DNA from: Xiheimicrobium sp033763395
GTDB lineage: Bacteria; Myxococcota; Myxococcia; Myxococcales; Myxococcaceae
Assembly (NCBI GenBank): GCA_033763395.1
Contig: JANRKQ010000138.1
Span: 1-64,000 of the forward strand
Direction of reading: 5' to 3'
Length of the DNA stretch: 64,000 bases
The first letter of the stretch is position 1, and every line of letters begins with the position of its first letter. The notes beneath the pieces were generated by a model. The model made no database searches. It was not told where the DNA came from and worked only from the letters and a program-made list of their open reading frames with translations. Position numbers and translations under genes: made by a program. Positions 35,456 through 44,878 of the stretch are shown here, piece by piece.

Positions 35456-37741
35456 GTGACGGAGCGCCGCGCCCGATCGCCCGAAGTTGACGCCGTGCTC
35501 GACAACCTCGACGTGGGGGTGGTCGTTCACGCCTCTGACGGGGCCATCGTCTTCGCCAACACCGCCGCCTGCGCGTTCCTCGGCCTGTCGAAGAGCGAGA
35601 TCGCCGCGCGCTCGACCCGCGACGGGGGGTGGGACGTCATTCACCCCGATGGAACGGCCTTTCAGCCCGGAGAGTTTCCGGTCGAGGTCTGTCTGCGAAC
35701 GGGTGAGCCCGTGCGTGGGTCGGTGCAAGGCGTGGCCCGGCCAGGTGATGGGCGCATCTGGCTGCGGGTGACGGCGCAGCCGGTGCGCGACAGCGCCGGC
35801 TCGATCGTCGAAGTGTTCGTCTCTTTCACCGACATCTCGGACGAGCGCCGCCGGGTCGACGACGAGAAGCAGGTGCGCGAGGCAAGCGAGCAGCTGTACG
35901 CCTCGGTGCTGCGCGCGATGTCCGAAGGGGTCGCGGTGCATGATCCGACGGGCCGCATCCGCTTCAGCAACCCTGCGGCCGAGCGCATTCTGGGGCTCAC
36001 CACGGCGCAGCTCCTCGGCCGCGAAGCCGTCGATGCCAGGTGGGCCCTGCGCCAGCCAGATGGTGGGGCGCTGCCGCCGGCAGAGATTCCCTCGGAGCTC
36101 ACCCGCCTCACCGGCCAGCCCGTCTTCGAGCGGCACCTGGTCGTCTCGAAGCCGGACGGCTCGCGCGCGCACCTCGCCGTCTCGACCGACCCGATCGCCG
36201 GCACCGTCGACAGCTCGCCGTGGGTCGTCGCGACCTTCACCGACATCACCGCGCAGGAAGACGCGCGCGAGGCCCTGCGCGCCACTGCCCAGCGCCTCGA
36301 GGCGGTGACGAACGCGGTGCCGGGCATCTTGTTCCAGTACTTGATTCCGCCCGGCGGAGGCCCGGGGCGGTACGTCTTCGTCAGCGGCGATACGCGCTCG
36401 ATGCTGGGGGTCGAGCCCGAAGCGGTGGTGGAGAACGCCCAGGCGCTCGTCGACCGGGTCGTGCCCGAAGATCTGCCGAGGCTCTCCGCGGCCGTGAATG
36501 AGGCGCTCGCTCGACGGTCGCCGCTCGACTTCGAGTTCCGCCTCCGGGCTGCGACAGGTGACCGCTGGTGCCGCTCCCGCGCGACGCTGACGCCGCACGC
36601 CGAGGGCACCGTGCTGACGGGCCTCATCGTCGACGTCACCGAGCAGAAGCGCCTCGAGGAGGGGCTTCGCCGAGCTCAGCGGCGCGAGGTGCTCGGCGAT
36701 CTCGCCGCGGGCATCGCCCACAACTTCAACAACATGCTCTCCATCGTGCTGGCGAACCTCGAAGAGGCCCGGCGCGTCACGCCAGAGGCCTCGGCGGTGC
36801 TCGACGACGCGCTGGTCGCCTCGCGGCGCTCCGTCGAGCTCGTTCGACAGCTCATGCGGGTGGCCCGGGGTGAGCCCGAGGGGCAGGCCGAGGTGACCGA
36901 GCTGTCGGCGCTGGTGAGCGAAGTGGCGCGGCTGTGCGGGCGCACCTTCGACGCGGGCATCGAGGTGGTGACGTCGCTGCCGGCCGGGCCCGTTCACGTC
37001 AGGGCCGACGCGTCCCAGCTCCAGCAGGCGGTGCTGAACCTCGCGGTGAACGCGCGCGACGCCATGGAGGGCCGTCCGCTCCGCAGGCTCACGCTCGCCG
37101 TTCGCGACGGGCCAGTCGCCGCCATCGAGGTGCGCGACACGGGCCATGGCATCAGCGCCGGGCACCTGCCGCGCCTGGGCGAGGTCTTCTTCACCACGAA
37201 GTCGCCCACGAAGGGCACCGGGCTCGGGCTGGCGACGATCGCCACCATGCTCCGGGAAGTGGGCGGCGCGATGAAGGTGGCGTCGACGCCGGGTGAGGGC
37301 TCGACCTTCACCCTCGAGCTGCCGCGCGCGGTCCCGTCCGAGCCGACGGTGCGCCCCGAGCGTGACGGCCAGGTGGTGTCACACCGCCTGCGCGTGCTGG
37401 TGGTCGACGACGAGCCGCTCCTGCGCAAGGCGCTCGCGCGGGTGCTGACCCCACAGTGTGAATCGGTGACGCTCGTCGCGTCTGGCGACGAGGCGATCAC
37501 CCTGGTCGCGGCCCAGCCCCAGGCGTTCGATCTCGTGCTGCTCGATCTCTCGATGCCGGGCCTCGCGGGCCACGACGTGCTCCAGCGCCTGCAGGCGCTC
37601 GCGGCCGGGCTCCCGATCGTCGTGCTGTCGGGGAACGTCAACGCGCGGGAGCGGCTGGCGGGGGCCTTCGACGTCGTCGAGAAGCCGATCTCGGGCCACC
37701 AGCTCGCGACGCTCCTGGGTCGGGTGCCCCGGCGGGCCTGA
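35456..37741 (+). CDS. Triple-PAS hybrid histidine kinase with C-terminal receiver
   Basis: The protein has 761 residues from GTG 35456, which has GGAAGGGGG about 7 bases upstream. Three PAS domains cover about 8-130, 145-265 and 280-400. The dimerisation segment with phosphoacceptor H422 (AAGIAHNFNNMLSIV) is of the HNFNN kind, and HATPase_c spans about 490-605 (NLAVNARDAMEG, DTGHGIS, GTGLGLATIATML). The receiver is at about 640-755 (VVDDEPLLRKALARVL, LLDLSMPGLAGHD, EKPISGHQL). It has no membrane segment. The kinase family with HNFNN often lacks its own output and signals to an unlinked regulator. It follows a lipoprotein gene and is convergent with the ABC1 kinase gene, 6 bases apart at their stops. 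Confidence 0.94.
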   Translation: MTERRARSPEVDAVLDNLDVGVVVHASDGAIVFANTAACAFLGLSKSEIAARSTRDGGWDVIHPDGTAFQPGEFPVEVCLRTGEPVRGSVQGVARPGDGRIWLRVTAQPVRDSAGSIVEVFVSFTDISDERRRVDDEKQVREASEQLYASVLRAMSEGVAVHDPTGRIRFSNPAAERILGLTTAQLLGREAVDARWALRQPDGGALPPAEIPSELTRLTGQPVFERHLVVSKPDGSRAHLAVSTDPIAGTVDSSPWVVATFTDITAQEDAREALRATAQRLEAVTNAVPGILFQYLIPPGGGPGRYVFVSGDTRSMLGVEPEAVVENAQALVDRVVPEDLPRLSAAVNEALARRSPLDFEFRLRAATGDRWCRSRATLTPHAEGTVLTGLIVDVTEQKRLEEGLRRAQRREVLGDLAAGIAHNFNNMLSIVLANLEEARRVTPEASAVLDDALVASRRSVELVRQLMRVARGEPEGQAEVTELSALVSEVARLCGRTFDAGIEVVTSLPAGPVHVRADASQLQQAVLNLAVNARDAMEGRPLRRLTLAVRDGPVAAIEVRDTGHGISAGHLPRLGEVFFTTKSPTKGTGLGLATIATMLREVGGAMKVASTPGEGSTFTLELPRAVPSEPTVRPERDGQVVSHRLRVLVVDDEPLLRKALARVLTPQCESVTLVASGDEAITLVAAQPQAFDLVLLDLSMPGLAGHDVLQRLQALAAGLPIVVLSGNVNARERLAGAFDVVEKPISGHQLATLLGRVPRRA

Positions 37742-37747
37742 AGGCGC

Positions 37748-39436
37748 TCACTTCTTCCCGAGGAAGCGCTTGATCGACACCTTCCGGAAGCCGCCGAGCA
37801 CCTGCCGCACCACCGCCGTCGAGAAGAGGAACACCGACGCGCCGATGCCGAGCAGGCCCAGCACCGGAATGCCGGCGATCTCCCACTGCTTGGGCGCGAA
37901 CGCGATGAAGGTGCCGATGATGAAGCCGCACGCACACAGGCCCGCGAAGGCCACCACCGCCAGCGCGCGCAGGTTGTTGTTGAGCGACTCGATCTGATCG
38001 GGCTTCAGCGTGACGGTGAACTTGCCCGACTCGAGGTCGAGCATGATCTGCTGGAGCTGGAGCGGCAGCTCGCTCGCCGCGCTCTGCAGTCGCAGGAGCG
38101 TCTTCATCGCGCTCCCTTGCAGCTGGGCGGGGTCGTACCGGTCGGCGAGCATCTTCTTCGCGTACGGCATGAAGATCTCGCCGATGGGCATCTCGGGGTA
38201 CAGCGAGCGCAAGATGCCCTCGATGGCCACCGCCGCCCGCGCGAGAATGGCGTACTCGCGCGGCACCTTGACCCGGTACTTCACGGCGAGGTTCAGCAGA
38301 TCGCGCAAGAGGAGCTTGGCGTTCACGTCCTTGATGGCCGTGGGCAGGTAGGCGTTCAAGATGCCGTCGATGTCGGTCTTGAACTGCAGCAGGTTCGCGC
38401 GGCTGTCCGGCGTGCCGAGGCGGTAGAGCTGCCGGGCGAGCGACTCCGAGTCCCGCAGGGCGATCGAGAGGATGAGCTGAATGAGCGCGTCCTGCATCTG
38501 GCGGGTGACGCGGCCGACCAGGCCGAAGTCGATGATCGCCAGCACCGGCCCCTCTTCGAAGACGAGCAGGTTGCCGGGGTGCGGGTCGCCGTGGAACAGG
38601 CCGTCTTCGAACAGCTCCTTGAAGGCCTCCTCGAGGATGATGCGGGCCAGGCGCTGCTTCGCATCGTCGTCGAGCTGCGCGTTCGACAGCTTGGGCGCGC
38701 GCAGGAACTCGAGCGTCAGCACCGTGCGGCCCGTCAGCTCGTCGTACACCTTCGGAATGCGAACGTTCGCGCGGCCCTCGTGGCTCCGCCCGAACGCGCG
38801 GATGTTGGCCGCCTCGTTCAAGAAGTCGAGCTCGTCGTGCACCGCGCGATCGAACTCTTCGATGATGCCCGTGGGCGACGAGACGCTCACCTCTTCGACG
38901 ACGGCCTCGAGCGCGCGGGCCAGCGTGTGCAACACCGAGAGATCGGCCCGTATCTGTTCGGTGATGCCCGGACGCTGCACCTTCACCACCACCTCGACGC
39001 CCTCGAGCGTGCGGGCCCGGTGCACCTGCGCCATCGAGGCCGCGGCGAGCGGGGCGGGGTCGAACTCGGCGTAGAGCGCTTCGAGCGGCTTGCCGAACGC
39101 GGCCTTCACCTGCACGCGCACCTCGTCCATCCCGAAGGGGGGCACCTGATCCTGCAGCGTCGACAACTCCTCGATGAAGTCGGCCGGGAGCAGATCGCCG
39201 CGCGTCGACAGCACCTGGCCCAGCTTGACGAAGGTGGGGCCCAGCTCGGCCAGCAGCATGCGGAAGCGGCGGGCCACCGACAGGCTGCGGGTCGCGGCGT
39301 CGGCCTCGGGCGCATCAGGGACCTGCTTGCGCAGGCCGGCGCGGTCGAGCAGGTCGGCGAAGCCATACTTCGCGGCGATCACCGCGATCTGTCGCACCCG
39401 GTTGAGATCCTGAAAGGCGGAGCGGATCACACCCAC
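37748..39436 (-). CDS. ABC1/UbiB-family atypical protein kinase
   Basis: This 562-residue protein has the ABC1 hallmarks: KxGQ motif in GPTFVKLGQVLSTRGDLLP, Ala-rich loop AAASMAQVHRA, DELDFLNEAANI, catalytic GDPHPGN, and DFG in IIDFGLVGRV. Two C-terminal membrane helices lie at about 500-520 and 525-545. UbiB proteins support ubiquinone synthesis as ATP-dependent lipid-handling proteins; in organisms using menaquinone, homologues have less clear roles. It starts with GTG at 39436 in the run GTGGGTGTG; the next GTG (39430) is an alternative. It lies 39 bases downstream of the lytic transglycosylase gene on the same strand, perhaps co-transcribed. Confidence 0.93.
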   Translation of the reverse strand: MGVIRSAFQDLNRVRQIAVIAAKYGFADLLDRAGLRKQVPDAPEADAATRSLSVARRFRMLLAELGPTFVKLGQVLSTRGDLLPADFIEELSTLQDQVPPFGMDEVRVQVKAAFGKPLEALYAEFDPAPLAAASMAQVHRARTLEGVEVVVKVQRPGITEQIRADLSVLHTLARALEAVVEEVSVSSPTGIIEEFDRAVHDELDFLNEAANIRAFGRSHEGRANVRIPKVYDELTGRTVLTLEFLRAPKLSNAQLDDDAKQRLARIILEEAFKELFEDGLFHGDPHPGNLLVFEEGPVLAIIDFGLVGRVTRQMQDALIQLILSIALRDSESLARQLYRLGTPDSRANLLQFKTDIDGILNAYLPTAIKDVNAKLLLRDLLNLAVKYRVKVPREYAILARAAVAIEGILRSLYPEMPIGEIFMPYAKKMLADRYDPAQLQGSAMKTLLRLQSAASELPLQLQQIMLDLESGKFTVTLKPDQIESLNNNLRALAVVAFAGLCACGFIIGTFIAFAPKQWEIAGIPVLGLLGIGASVFLFSTAVVRQVLGGFRKVSIKRFLGKK

Positions 39437-39475
39437 ACCGTCGCATGAGGTGCGCTCCGGGGCAAAAGCCCGGCC

Positions 39476-40129
39476 TCACCGCACGGCGGAATAGTGACGC
39501 ATCACCTTCGCGACGTAGTGCTCGGTCTCGCCGTTCTGAGGCACCGCGCCGCGGACCGCGCCCGGCCCGGCGTTGTAGGCCGCCACCGCCAGCCGCACGT
39601 CGTGGAACCGGTCGAGCTGGGCCTTGAGGTAGCGCGCGCCGGCATCGAGCGCCTGGGGTGGGTCGAACGGATCCTCGACGCCCAGGAGGCTCGCGGTGCC
39701 CGGCATGAGCTGCGCGGGCCCCATCGCGCCCGCGAACGAGATGCGGTGGGCCTTCGCGTTCGACTCGGTCTGCACCACCGCCCACAAGAGGCCCTTTGGG
39801 AGCCCGTGCCGGCGCTCGGCCTTCGCTGCCAGCGCCTCGAGATCGCCATGGCCTGACACGAGACACCCCGGCCGGTGCAGCGCGTACGTCTTGAGCGCCT
39901 CGAGCTTCTCGGAGAGGAAGAACGGCGAGAGCGGAAACACCACCGAGCTGCCGAAGAACGCCACCGCGCCGTTGATGCTGAGGAGCGGCGCACACGCCAG
40001 CACCACGAGCTTCTGCCCGAAGGAGAGCCTCCAGAAGAGCTTGAGCGGCAGCGTCAGCACCCAGCGCACGGTACCGGGAGGAACGCACGGCGCGAGGAAT
40101 CGATCCCGCCCGCCCACCAGGAACGCCAA
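39476..40129 (-). CDS. Membrane-anchored lytic transglycosylase (SLT domain)
   Basis: This 217-residue protein has a hydrophobic helix at about 40-65, acting as membrane anchor, and an SLT (goose-lysozyme-like) domain from about 95. Catalytic Glu is in VVQTESNAKAH, the signature is FAGAMGPAQLMPGTAS, and AAYNAGPGAV is the substrate-groove motif. It cleaves peptidoglycan glycan strands to 1,6-anhydro products in the periplasm. It is 10 bases downstream of the DUF4215 lipoprotein gene and 39 upstream of the ABC1 kinase gene on the same strand, so all may share a transcript. Confidence 0.93.
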   Translation of the reverse strand: MAFLVGGRDRFLAPCVPPGTVRWVLTLPLKLFWRLSFGQKLVVLACAPLLSINGAVAFFGSSVVFPLSPFFLSEKLEALKTYALHRPGCLVSGHGDLEALAAKAERRHGLPKGLLWAVVQTESNAKAHRISFAGAMGPAQLMPGTASLLGVEDPFDPPQALDAGARYLKAQLDRFHDVRLAVAAYNAGPGAVRGAVPQNGETEHYVAKVMRHYSAVR

Positions 40130-40139
40130 GCGCCCGGGA

Positions 40140-43100
40140 TTACTGGCAGGTGAGGCGCCCGCTCATCGACGGCTGGCAGGTGAGGCCGGGGGCGCAGTCA
40201 TTCGTCGAGGCGCAGCCCACGCCCACGAGGCAGTCACGCGCCCGTCCGCCGGACAGGTTCGAGACGACGAGATCGGTGTCGCTCGACGTGCTGGTGGTGT
40301 TGCCGCGGCTCCCTGCGACGGTGTTGGTGAGGCTCGCGGTGGAGCCGCTCCCCCCTGCGGTGATGGTGAAGCCCATCAGGCCGGTGAAGGCGCCCCGAAT
40401 GGCGTCGCAGACGTCCGCGCCGCTCCCACCGCCCGTCGAGAGATCCACCCGGCGGTTCCCCATGCCCACCGTCGGCATCATGTCGGTGTCGAACTCGAAG
40501 GTGAGGGTGGTGACGCCGTCGTTGAGCACGAAGGTGTCGCCATCGTCGAGGGCGGACCGGCTGGGGCACGTGATGGAGCCGGTGGCCGCCGCCAGTGCCT
40601 GGTTCGTCGAACAGCGCATCGCCATCGCGCCGCCGCACGTGCCGCAGGTCTCGGTGTTGCCGTCGTCGCAGGTCTCGTTGGTGGCGTCGCGCACGCCGTC
40701 GCCGCAGACGTTCCCGGTGACGCCGGAGACGGTGCGGCACGACGAGTCACAGATGGAGCAGCTCGCCGTGCCGTACGGGCAGCCGACCTCGGTGACGGTG
40801 TTGTTGTCGTCGCACTGCTCTGGCGCCTGCTGGGTGCCATCGCCGCAGGTGCCGCCGCTCGTGCGCATCACCACGGCGGTGCAGGTGGCGTTGCACGACG
40901 GGCAGCTCGCCTGGCCGTAGGGGCACGCGCCCACCTCAGTCACGGTGTTGCCGTCGTCGCAGACCTCGCCGTTGCTCATCTGCGTGACGCCGTCGCCGCA
41001 GTAGGTGCCGGTGAGGTTGAGCACCGCAGAGCAGGTGCCGTTGCAGCGGGTGCACGTGGCCTGGCCGTAGGGGCAGCTCATCTCGGTGTCCATGTTGCCG
41101 TCGTCGCACACCTCGGGCGTGCCGCTGGTGCGCACGAAGCCGTCGCCGCAGGTCGCCGTCCGGCAGCTCGTGAGGCAGATGTCGGTGTTGCTCATGTTGC
41201 CGTCGTCGCACTGCTCGCCCGCGGCGGTGTTGGGCGTGCCGTCTCCACACGCGGCGACGGTGCAGTTGCTGTCACAGGCCGCCGTGGGGGTGGTGTTGAC
41301 GCCGACGGTGTCGCACTGCTCGCCGCGTACCGGGTTGACGGTGCCGTCGCCGCACGACGCGTTGGTGCAGTCGGTGTCGCAGCTCATCGTCGGCGTCACG
41401 TTGACGCCCGGGGTGTCGCACTGCTCGCCGCGGGTGGCGTTGACGGTGCCGTCGCCGCACGAGGCGTTGGTGCAGTCGCTGTCGCAGACGAGCGTGGGGG
41501 TGGTGTTGACGCCGACGGTGTCGCACTGCTCGTTGGCCACCGCGTTGACGAAGCCGTCGCCGCAGGCGCGCGGGGTGCAGTCGGCGTCGCAGCTCATCGA
41601 GCTGGTGAGTCCCGGATCGCACTGCTCCCCGGCCGCGGTGTTGGTGGTGCCGTCGCCGCAGAACGCGGTGGTGCAGTTGCTGTCGCAGGTCGCGGTCGGA
41701 GTCGTGTTGACGCCCACGGTGTCGCACTGCTCGCCGGCGGTGCGGTTGATGACGCCGTCGCCGCACGTGCGCGCGGTGCAGTCGAGGTCGCACGAGGCCG
41801 TCTCGCCCATGCCGTCACACGTCTCGCCGGCCATGGTGTTGGTGATGCCGTCGCCGCAGCGGGCGGTGGTGCACGAGGGCGCGCCGTTGCAGCGGGCGGT
41901 GGCCGCCATGCCATCGTCGCACTGCTCGCCGCTGGCGCGGTTGAGCAGCCCGTCACCGCAGGCCGGCGTCGTGCAGTCCGAGTCGCACAGCATGGTGTTG
42001 ACGCCAGAGCTGTCACAGGCCTCGCCGCGCCGGGTGTTGACGACGCCGTCACCGCAGAAGGCCACGGTGCAGTTGAAGTTGCAGGTGGGCGTGCCGCCAT
42101 CGGTGACGCCGACGGTGTCGCACTGCTCGCCGGCCCTGACGTTCACGATGCCGTCGCCGCACACGCGGGTGGTGCAGTTGGCGTTGCAGGTCGACGACTC
42201 TCCGCCGGTGTCGCATTGCTCGACGCGCGGCGCGGAGCCGCTCGTGTTGACGATGGTGTCTCCGCAGAACGTGAGGGTGCAGGTGGGGCTGCAGTCGTCG
42301 TTGGGCAGCAGGTTGCCGTCGTCGCAGGCCTCGGTGTCGCTGCGCACGCCGTTGCCGCAGCCGACGCCGGAGCGGCAGGTATTCGAGCAGCCGTCACCTT
42401 CGATCATGTTGCCGTCGTCGCAGTCCTCGTTGAGCGTCGCGTTGGGGAACTGGTTGTCGACGATGCCGTTGCCGCAGCGCTCGGTGGACTGGCAGTTCGC
42501 CGAGCAGCCGTCGCCGTTGGTGGTGTTGCCGTCGTCGCACGCCTCGCGGAAGCCGCCGTCGGGGAAGACGTCGCGCACACGGTTGCCGCACGTCTCGTTG
42601 GAGCGGCAGTCGGCCGAGCACCCGTCGCCGCCGTCGGCGTTGCCATCGTCGCACACCTCGCCGCGGGCCGAGTCGATGTACGTGTTGCCGCAGAACTCGG
42701 TGGAGCGGCAGTCGGCCGAGCAGCCATCGCCGGAGCGGTTGTTGCCGTCGTCGCACGTCTCGTTGACGAGGCCGGCGTCGGCGGGGAACTGGTTGTCGAG
42801 CACGTTGTTGCCGCAGCTCTCCTGCGAGCGGCAGTCGGCCGAACACCCGTCACCGGGCGTGGTGTTGCCGTCGTCACACACCTCGCCACGAATGCCGTCG
42901 ATGTAGCGGTTGCCGCAGAACTCGGTCGACTGGCAGTCCGACGAGCAGCCGTCGCCGGAGCGGTTGTTGCCATCGTCGCACAGCTCGTCCGTGCGCCCCC
43001 CGTCGGCCGGGTACATGTTGTCGAGGCGCCCGTTGCCGCACGTCTCGGTGGAGCGGCAGTCGGCCGAGCACCCGTCGCCCGTCACCGTGTTGCCGTCGTC

Positions 43101-43838
43101 GCACACCTCGCCGACGGCCGTGTCGACGATGGTGTTGCCGCAGCGCTCCGTCGACAGGCACGTCTGCGAGCAGCCGTCGCCGTTGCGCGTGTTGCCGTCG
43201 TCGCACACCTCGTTCGGAATGCCCGAGTCGGCCGAGAACGTGTTGTCGACGATGCCGTTGCCGCAGTTCTCGAGCGAGAAGCAGTCCGCCGAGCAGCCGT
43301 CTCCGCTGCGGGTGTTGCCGTCGTCGCACACCTCGTTGCGGCGCCCGCTGCCCATCGCGAAGGCGTTGTCGATGACGTTGTTCCCGCACACCTCGGTCGA
43401 GCGGCAGGTGGACGAGCAGCCGTCACCTTCGATCGTGTTGCCGTCGTCGCACACCTCACCGGCGGCGCGGTCGACGACCCCGTTGGGGCACGCCTCGCTC
43501 GAGCGGCAGTCGGCCGAGCAGCCGTCGCCCGCGCGCGTGTTGCCATCGTCGCAGAGCTCGCCCTTGAGCGGGTCGACGACGCGGTTGCCGCACGTCTCGT
43601 TCGAAGCGCAGTCGGCGCGGCAGCCGTCGTTCGAGGTGACGTTCCCGTCGTCGCACACCTCGCCCTCGTCGACGGCGCCGTTGCCGCAGGCGGTCCGGGT
43701 GCAGGTGGTGCCGTCAGCGGAGCAGCGGCTGCCAGCGGGGCAGACGATGCCGCTCTGACAGGCGGTGGACGCCGGCTCGAAGCAGGCCGGGGCCAGCCCA
43801 AGGAGCGCGGCAGGAACGAGGACGCGGAGGAGGCGCAT
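40140..43838 (-). CDS. Giant Cys-rich lipoprotein with about 28 DUF4215-type repeats
   Basis: The protein has 1,232 residues. A signal peptide ends at a possible lipobox APAC (C19), and about 28 tandem repeats of roughly 30-45 residues follow. The first 13 follow CGNxxxD...GExCDDGNxxxGDGCSxxC. Repeats 14-24 drift to CGDGxxN...GEQCDTVGVNTTPT, and 25-28 are longer with CPYGQ. The C-terminal tail contains a beta-rich segment (DGDTFVLNDGVTTLTFEFD) and ends CQPSMSGRLTCQ. DUF4215 repeats are disulfide-rich modules common in surface proteins of myxobacteria, probably metal- or Ca-stabilised. The start (ATG 43838) is 10 bases from the PEGA-like gene. A surface adhesin or matrix role is likely but not shown. 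Confidence 0.95.
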   Translation of the reverse strand: MRLLRVLVPAALLGLAPACFEPASTACQSGIVCPAGSRCSADGTTCTRTACGNGAVDEGEVCDDGNVTSNDGCRADCASNETCGNRVVDPLKGELCDDGNTRAGDGCSADCRSSEACPNGVVDRAAGEVCDDGNTIEGDGCSSTCRSTEVCGNNVIDNAFAMGSGRRNEVCDDGNTRSGDGCSADCFSLENCGNGIVDNTFSADSGIPNEVCDDGNTRNGDGCSQTCLSTERCGNTIVDTAVGEVCDDGNTVTGDGCSADCRSTETCGNGRLDNMYPADGGRTDELCDDGNNRSGDGCSSDCQSTEFCGNRYIDGIRGEVCDDGNTTPGDGCSADCRSQESCGNNVLDNQFPADAGLVNETCDDGNNRSGDGCSADCRSTEFCGNTYIDSARGEVCDDGNADGGDGCSADCRSNETCGNRVRDVFPDGGFREACDDGNTTNGDGCSANCQSTERCGNGIVDNQFPNATLNEDCDDGNMIEGDGCSNTCRSGVGCGNGVRSDTEACDDGNLLPNDDCSPTCTLTFCGDTIVNTSGSAPRVEQCDTGGESSTCNANCTTRVCGDGIVNVRAGEQCDTVGVTDGGTPTCNFNCTVAFCGDGVVNTRRGEACDSSGVNTMLCDSDCTTPACGDGLLNRASGEQCDDGMAATARCNGAPSCTTARCGDGITNTMAGETCDGMGETASCDLDCTARTCGDGVINRTAGEQCDTVGVNTTPTATCDSNCTTAFCGDGTTNTAAGEQCDPGLTSSMSCDADCTPRACGDGFVNAVANEQCDTVGVNTTPTLVCDSDCTNASCGDGTVNATRGEQCDTPGVNVTPTMSCDTDCTNASCGDGTVNPVRGEQCDTVGVNTTPTAACDSNCTVAACGDGTPNTAAGEQCDDGNMSNTDICLTSCRTATCGDGFVRTSGTPEVCDDGNMDTEMSCPYGQATCTRCNGTCSAVLNLTGTYCGDGVTQMSNGEVCDDGNTVTEVGACPYGQASCPSCNATCTAVVMRTSGGTCGDGTQQAPEQCDDNNTVTEVGCPYGTASCSICDSSCRTVSGVTGNVCGDGVRDATNETCDDGNTETCGTCGGAMAMRCSTNQALAAATGSITCPSRSALDDGDTFVLNDGVTTLTFEFDTDMMPTVGMGNRRVDLSTGGGSGADVCDAIRGAFTGLMGFTITAGGSGSTASLTNTVAGSRGNTTSTSSDTDLVVSNLSGGRARDCLVGVGCASTNDCAPGLTCQPSMSGRLTCQ
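40621..43691 (-). repeat. About 28 tandem DUF4215-type coding repeats
   Basis: The repeats carry several Cys each, so the whole array has well over a hundred. Near-identical DNA blocks, such as GGTGTTGCCGTCGTCGCA (plus-strand reading), recur every 100-130 bases in the first half. The two repeat classes are clustered (1-13 and 14-24), pointing to local duplication within each block. Confidence 0.9.
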
Positions 43839-43848
43839 GGGGCTTTTT

Positions 43849-44847
43849 CTAGAAGGCGAAGAAGAGCGTGGCGCCGGCGCCGTCGCGGCCGACGGTGGGG
43901 ACCAGGTGGAAGGCCGACTCGACCTTCACGTCAGCGCGGTAGGGCTGCAGGCGGTTGACGTACAGCAGCACCGCGCCGGTCACGATGGCGGCTCCACCGA
44001 TGCCGTAGAGGGCCATGGCGCCGGCCTGCTGTGAGCGCCCCTGGCTGGCTTGCGCCGCCAGATCGAGCGACGGCACGCAGCCGCCGGTCGCTGCGTCGGT
44101 GCAGCCCTCGATGCCGCGATCGTACGCGGCGAACTGGTTGCGGGCCGACAGGTGCAGCCCCACCCCGCCTCCCGCGAGCGCGACGCCGGCGCCGAGCACC
44201 GTCCACGGAATCCACGCGGCGAAGAGCCGGCGGTACTCGACGGCCTGCTCGGCCGGCACCAGCGTCAGCTCGAGCTTGCGGCGCTCACCGCCGTACAGCG
44301 TGGGGCTCTGCTCGTTGGTGAGGAAGCCCTCTTTCGTCGCGGTGACGGTGATGGGCCCCGCGCGCACCAGGCCCTTGTACTGGTTGGGGATCACCGAGCC
44401 GTTCAGCTTCACCACCGCGCCCTCGACGTCGCAGACGATCTCGACGGTGGCGACCTGCTTCTCCACCAGGGCCTTGTAGCGCTGGGCCTGCTCGAACTTG
44501 TCGGAGTCCAGCGGCGCGGCGCCGAACCGCAGGGCCGCCACCAGCCGCTCGTACGTCTCGATGGGCTGATCGAGCTGCAGCAGCGCCAACGCCAGGTTGT
44601 AGTTGATGGCCGGGTGGTCCCACAGGGCCAGGGCCGCGCGGTAACGATCGGCCGCGATGCGCCACTGCGACTCCTTCAGCGCCGAGTTGCCCTGCCGGAA
44701 GATCTCGAGGGCTTCTCTCTGCTTCGCCGGAGGAACGCCCTTCGCCCACGGGCGCTCGGGTTCCTGCCCACGCCCCGTCGCGGCGCCCAGCGCCAGCACG
44801 AGGCACGTCCACCGCGTCATCGTCGTCAACCGGCCAGCGAGCGTCAT
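43849..44847 (-). CDS. TPR/PEGA-like envelope protein with two membrane helices
   Basis: The protein has 332 residues from ATG 44847, preceded by AGGAGAGCG. A signal-like N-terminus precedes TPR-like helices at about 35-115 (IFRQGNSALKESQWRIAADR, AINYNLALALLQLDQ). A PEGA-like beta segment lies at about 130-200 (EIVCDVEGAVVKLNG, GPITVTATKEGF). Two hydrophobic helices follow at about 220-245 and 270-295. PEGA domains are small beta folds often attached to Ser/Thr kinases or to surface-layer proteins. The start lies 31 bases downstream of the STK gene and the stop 10 bases before the DUF4215 gene, so the three form a unit: kinase, envelope partner and giant surface lipoprotein. Confidence 0.8.
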   Translation of the reverse strand: MTLAGRLTTMTRWTCLVLALGAATGRGQEPERPWAKGVPPAKQREALEIFRQGNSALKESQWRIAADRYRAALALWDHPAINYNLALALLQLDQPIETYERLVAALRFGAAPLDSDKFEQAQRYKALVEKQVATVEIVCDVEGAVVKLNGSVIPNQYKGLVRAGPITVTATKEGFLTNEQSPTLYGGERRKLELTLVPAEQAVEYRRLFAAWIPWTVLGAGVALAGGGVGLHLSARNQFAAYDRGIEGCTDAATGGCVPSLDLAAQASQGRSQQAGAMALYGIGGAAIVTGAVLLYVNRLQPYRADVKVESAFHLVPTVGRDGAGATLFFAF

Positions 44848-44878
44848 CGCTCTCCTCTGCACTTCCGAAACGGGGGTC

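Noticed and set aside
39696..43958. A plus-strand open frame of 1,420 codons opposite the DUF4215 gene
   Set aside because: It is the antisense of a repeat-rich, codon-biased gene; the translation is Val/Ala/Arg-rich low complexity. The minus strand has a signal peptide and conserved Cys repeats.
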